64,000 nucleotides of DNA, from assembly GCA_009768925.2 (NCBI GenBank), contig VHIT02000018.1, positions 124,001 through 188,000 on the forward strand. The letters are read 5' to 3'. The stretch's first letter is position 1. Each line of letters starts with the position of its first letter. Below the pieces are notes generated by a model that was not told the origin of the DNA, ran no database searches, and saw only the letters and a list, made by a program, of their open reading frames with translations. Position numbers and translations under genes: made by a program. Source of the stretch: Cryptosporidium bovis (taxonomy: Eukaryota; Apicomplexa; Conoidasida; Eucoccidiorida; Cryptosporidiidae). Positions 61,576 through 64,000 of this stretch are shown in pieces.

Positions 61576-63366
61576 TTATCTAAAGGTTCTTGGAAGAGGA
61601 GTCTTTAAATCTTCTTCGGAGAATTTGTCATTTAAAATAATGTCCTGCTCATTTGGAATCCCTTCTCTTTCTTTGACACTATTATCATCAATATTTAATG
61701 AAATGAATTCGGTATCCTCGTTTCCAATAAGTTGTTGGAGTTGTTTTCTGGCAATTGTTGCCTGAAACTTCCAATTATTAGGAATGCTAGTCTCTAATGC
61801 ATTTATTCTTCTAATTGAATTAATTATCCTGGCATGACATCTCGGTAAAGAATTATTATTGTCGTTTTCACCCATTAATCTTGTGCCTTTTGTTGATTCC
61901 TCTATTCCCTTCTCTCCTAATTCACTTGTCTTTAGTTTAGTTGTATTGCTATCTAAAGTATTGTTATTGACAGACTGCCTTCCCAAGTGTGAAAAACTAT
62001 TCATTGACAGGAATCCACGCAACTTTGGAAGTTTTTGGAGATTATTACCCTGAATATCTTTACTATCATTGTTAATTACTGATCTGGATATATAAGAATC
62101 TTTTTTTTCATTATCACTAACTAGACTTGTCACTTGCGCAATAGAGTTATGCTCATACAATACATTAGTATTTGAAGAATTTGATAAATCTCTTTTATTT
62201 ATATTAATTACATTACTATTTGACACACGATCATCACTAATTTCACTAATTCCCTCTCTCCTCTCTGGTTCGGAAAAATCCTCTCTTGCCTCTTTTGAAT
62301 TATCACCTGATATTAAGGAATCCAACAGACCTCTCAGTTGTGCCCTTTTATTTTCCAAGCGCATCTGGGTTGCAAATTTTGGTGATTTGGGAATTGTTGT
62401 GCTTCTACTTAAATTTCTTACTCTAAAGCGACTTTCATTCTTTCCAAGTGAAGTCAAACCAAAACCTGCACCAGTTTGCTCGTTATTGTTATTAACAACA
62501 CCTGATTTCGCTTCAAGTGTGTCATTACGATTTCCTGTATACGAAGAAACATCAGCATTAGCACAGATACCTCCAATGCCGTTATCCCTGATTGACTCTA
62601 TGATATTCCTAAGTCTTTTGTCTTCGTTATACTCTCTATTTTTATTCAATACCTCTTCGTTAAACCTTTCTTTAAGAGAGCCAAGTCTCTCTGAAAGTAT
62701 TTTAGATTTATTCGAGGCTCTCAAATCAGTTTCAAAGTGAAACGGTCTTGGAATCGTAGTCATCCTTGATCTGTTGCTCATTCTAGAGTTTGCTCCTATC
62801 GAAGAACAAGATCTAGCTGAAATTGGAGGGTTGGTTGATTTTCCACAACTAATTTGATGCATATTCAAACTCAAATCTCGGATATTTAAGACATTACTGT
62901 TATGAATGCCACAACCATACAAATACGCCCCAGAGGATGATGATCTCTGATGTCTAAGTCGTTGTTCCGCCCTTTCATTTGTCGCAAATTCAAATCCTTT
63001 TGGAGTAGTCACATTTCCACGGCAAATTTTACTCTTGTAAGAGGTTTCCTGTACTTGTTTCTTTACAAACTCGTCACCAGATTCGGATTTTTTCGCTTCG
63101 ATTGAACCGGCTCTGTTTAATTGAATTGAACTCCTATTTACTCGTTGAGAGGTCCTTAAAGACCTACTACTAGGGAGCTGAAGGGGAACTTTTCCATCGA
63201 AATCAAGATATTTGCCTCCGAATGATCTTGTACTCAAAGCCCCTCTATTCAGACTTGTACTCTTAGCCTCATTCTTTGGTGTCAAACCCGTTGAAATACA
63301 ACTCAAAGAAAGTGTATCTAGCCTTAAGTGGCTTGGAATAGCCAGTCCCTTTATTTTGTCACTCAT
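61576..63366 (-). CDS. TPX2-motif repeat protein, candidate microtubule-associated
   Basis: A 596-residue basic, Ser/Asn-rich protein. Three related segments match the TPX2-family motif 'T-x-P-x-P-F-x-F-x-T-x-x-R-A'. They are TTPKGFEFATNERAEQRLR (about 120-138), TTIPRPFHFETDLRASNK (203-220) and TTIPKSPKFATQMRLENK (323-340). A fainter IPSHLRLDTLS lies near residue 10. In plants and animals such motifs bind microtubules and, in TPX2, help spindle assembly. Helical charged segments follow the second and third motifs (LSERLGSLKERFNEE and RAQLRGLLDSLI). Between them the chain is low complexity. No signal peptide or membrane helix is present. The Aurora-binding N-terminus of TPX2 is not evident, so this is a motif-repeat relative rather than a TPX2 orthologue. 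Confidence 0.72.
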   Translation of the reverse strand: MSDKIKGLAIPSHLRLDTLSLSCISTGLTPKNEAKSTSLNRGALSTRSFGGKYLDFDGKVPLQLPSSRSLRTSQRVNRSSIQLNRAGSIEAKKSESGDEFVKKQVQETSYKSKICRGNVTTPKGFEFATNERAEQRLRHQRSSSSGAYLYGCGIHNSNVLNIRDLSLNMHQISCGKSTNPPISARSCSSIGANSRMSNRSRMTTIPRPFHFETDLRASNKSKILSERLGSLKERFNEEVLNKNREYNEDKRLRNIIESIRDNGIGGICANADVSSYTGNRNDTLEAKSGVVNNNNEQTGAGFGLTSLGKNESRFRVRNLSRSTTIPKSPKFATQMRLENKRAQLRGLLDSLISGDNSKEAREDFSEPERREGISEISDDRVSNSNVININKRDLSNSSNTNVLYEHNSIAQVTSLVSDNEKKDSYISRSVINNDSKDIQGNNLQKLPKLRGFLSMNSFSHLGRQSVNNNTLDSNTTKLKTSELGEKGIEESTKGTRLMGENDNNNSLPRCHARIINSIRRINALETSIPNNWKFQATIARKQLQQLIGNEDTEFISLNIDDNSVKEREGIPNEQDIILNDKFSEEDLKTPLPRTFR

Positions 63367-64000
63367 GAATTCATTATATAAATAAACATTACTTTATTGA
63401 CCCAGCCACTCTTTAATCCTCACTTATATACGTGGTATTTGATATATTTTCGTTGTTCACCTCCTATCTCCTTTTTATTTACTCCTTTCAATTGTTATTA
63501 CATGCAAATTACCTTTTTTTTAACAATAAAACATGTGGGGTATGATTCCCGCTAGTTGTGGAATCCACCCCACAAAAAGAAAATATTTGTGACTAACCTA
63601 CAATAACAGCTAATAGATATAGTATTAGAGAAAAAGTATAAACTAATTGACTTAAAATATGTGCATACAAATTTATTTGATTGTTTTCGGATCTATAAAT
63701 TGGCTGAATTCTATGTTTCTTATTGTCTCGAAGAGGAGTTTAAATTTCTTTCTTTTACAGTTGTTCACATAGATTCTCAAGTATTCACGGAGTGCAATTA
63801 TATGCAACACAGTGTTTTGCATGTGCATGTGGTTTTACTCTTCTCTTCCGTCTTTTAATATGAGCTATACATGTTGAATGTTGTGACAAATACATATATT
63901 AGAATTTACAGGTAAAATATGTACCATATATTGCACCTGTGAGTGAAATAGCGTAAGCTTGATACTCCCGTGTCAACAGCCACAATTGCTTTAGGTAGAA
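63367..64000. other. promoter region of TPX2-motif gene and window edge
   Basis: This 634-base stretch holds the G-box stem-loop at 63534-63574 and otherwise AT-rich DNA. A 65-codon frame at 63661-63858 lacks protein-like signals. Any further gene lies beyond the window. Confidence 0.45.
63534..63574. promoter_or_regulatory. double G-box stem-loop upstream of TPX2-motif gene
   Basis: TGTGGGGT (63534-63541) pairs perfectly with ACCCCACA (63567-63574). Inside, GATTCC (63544-63549) pairs with GGAATC (63560-63565), leaving a 10-base loop. Each arm carries a GTGGGG box, so the element is an inverted G-box pair about 170-210 bases upstream of the gene. A 14-pair near-perfect hairpin in AT-rich DNA is unlikely by chance. 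Confidence 0.6.

Noticed and set aside
63534-63574. tRNA-like reading of the G-box hairpin
   Set aside because: GGGGTATGATTCCCGCT resembles part of tRNA-Pro, but no acceptor, anticodon or T arm can be built.
63661-63858. 65-codon + strand open frame near the right edge
   Set aside because: No protein features and no upstream exon found. It could be part of a gene only if RNA evidence appears.
1-64000. CRISPR arrays, insertion sequences, phage or bacterial operons
   Set aside because: No regularly spaced repeats, transposase genes or bacterial ribosome-binding sites are visible; the gene content is eukaryotic.

Overview
The window looks like nuclear DNA from an apicomplexan, most probably Cryptosporidium. 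Supporting signs are the AT-rich sequence, the standard genetic code, many intronless genes coding Asn/Lys/Ser-rich proteins, a few short introns with GTAAGT/GTATGT donors, two ApiAP2-type transcription factors, a MORN1-like protein, an ER protein ending in SDEL, and recurrent E2F-like (GGCGC) and G-box (GTGGGG) motifs upstream of genes. The species cannot be fixed from sequence reading alone.

Layout. 1-1757: what looks like the 3' part of a decayed protein gene with many stops and frame changes. 2259-2341: tRNA-Ser(UGA). 2791-14309: a 1486-residue secreted protein; a small spliced membrane protein; a protein prenyltransferase alpha subunit; a three-exon stand-alone voltage-sensor protein; an Rpr2-like zinc protein; a six-exon tRNA dimethylallyltransferase; and a LUC7-like splicing factor whose 3' end overlaps the transferase. 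14935-26203: an FG nucleoporin, MORN1, a proline/asparagine-rich coiled-coil protein, and a MYST histone acetyltransferase. 28103-34206: an ApiAP2 factor, ERCC1 and a VAP-type ER membrane protein. 34878-49748: a 1571-residue protein that looks like a multi-OB-fold protein with a zinc ribbon, an MFS-like transporter, a DnaJ protein, RTEL1 helicase and a second ApiAP2 factor. 50337-63366: an AT-hook protein, an ER FKBP with a six-cysteine N-terminal domain, a Trf4-type nucleotidyltransferase and a TPX2-motif protein.

Genes alternate strand almost regularly. Most tail-to-tail gaps are small (from a 15-base overlap to about 190 bases), while head-to-head gaps run from about 260 to 1900 bases and hold the GGCGC, GTGGGG and TGCATGCA motifs. 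This suggests shared bidirectional promoters.

The genes are housekeeping and regulatory rather than a single operon-like system. Themes are nucleic-acid maintenance (ERCC1, RTEL1, the OB-fold candidate), RNA metabolism (dimethylallyltransferase, LUC7, Rpr2-like, Trf4), chromatin and transcription (MYST, two ApiAP2, AT-hook), nuclear transport, cytoskeleton (MORN1, TPX2 motifs) and ER function (FKBP, VAP, DnaJ). Exon structures for three genes were worked out by hand from splice signals, reading-frame continuity and protein motifs.
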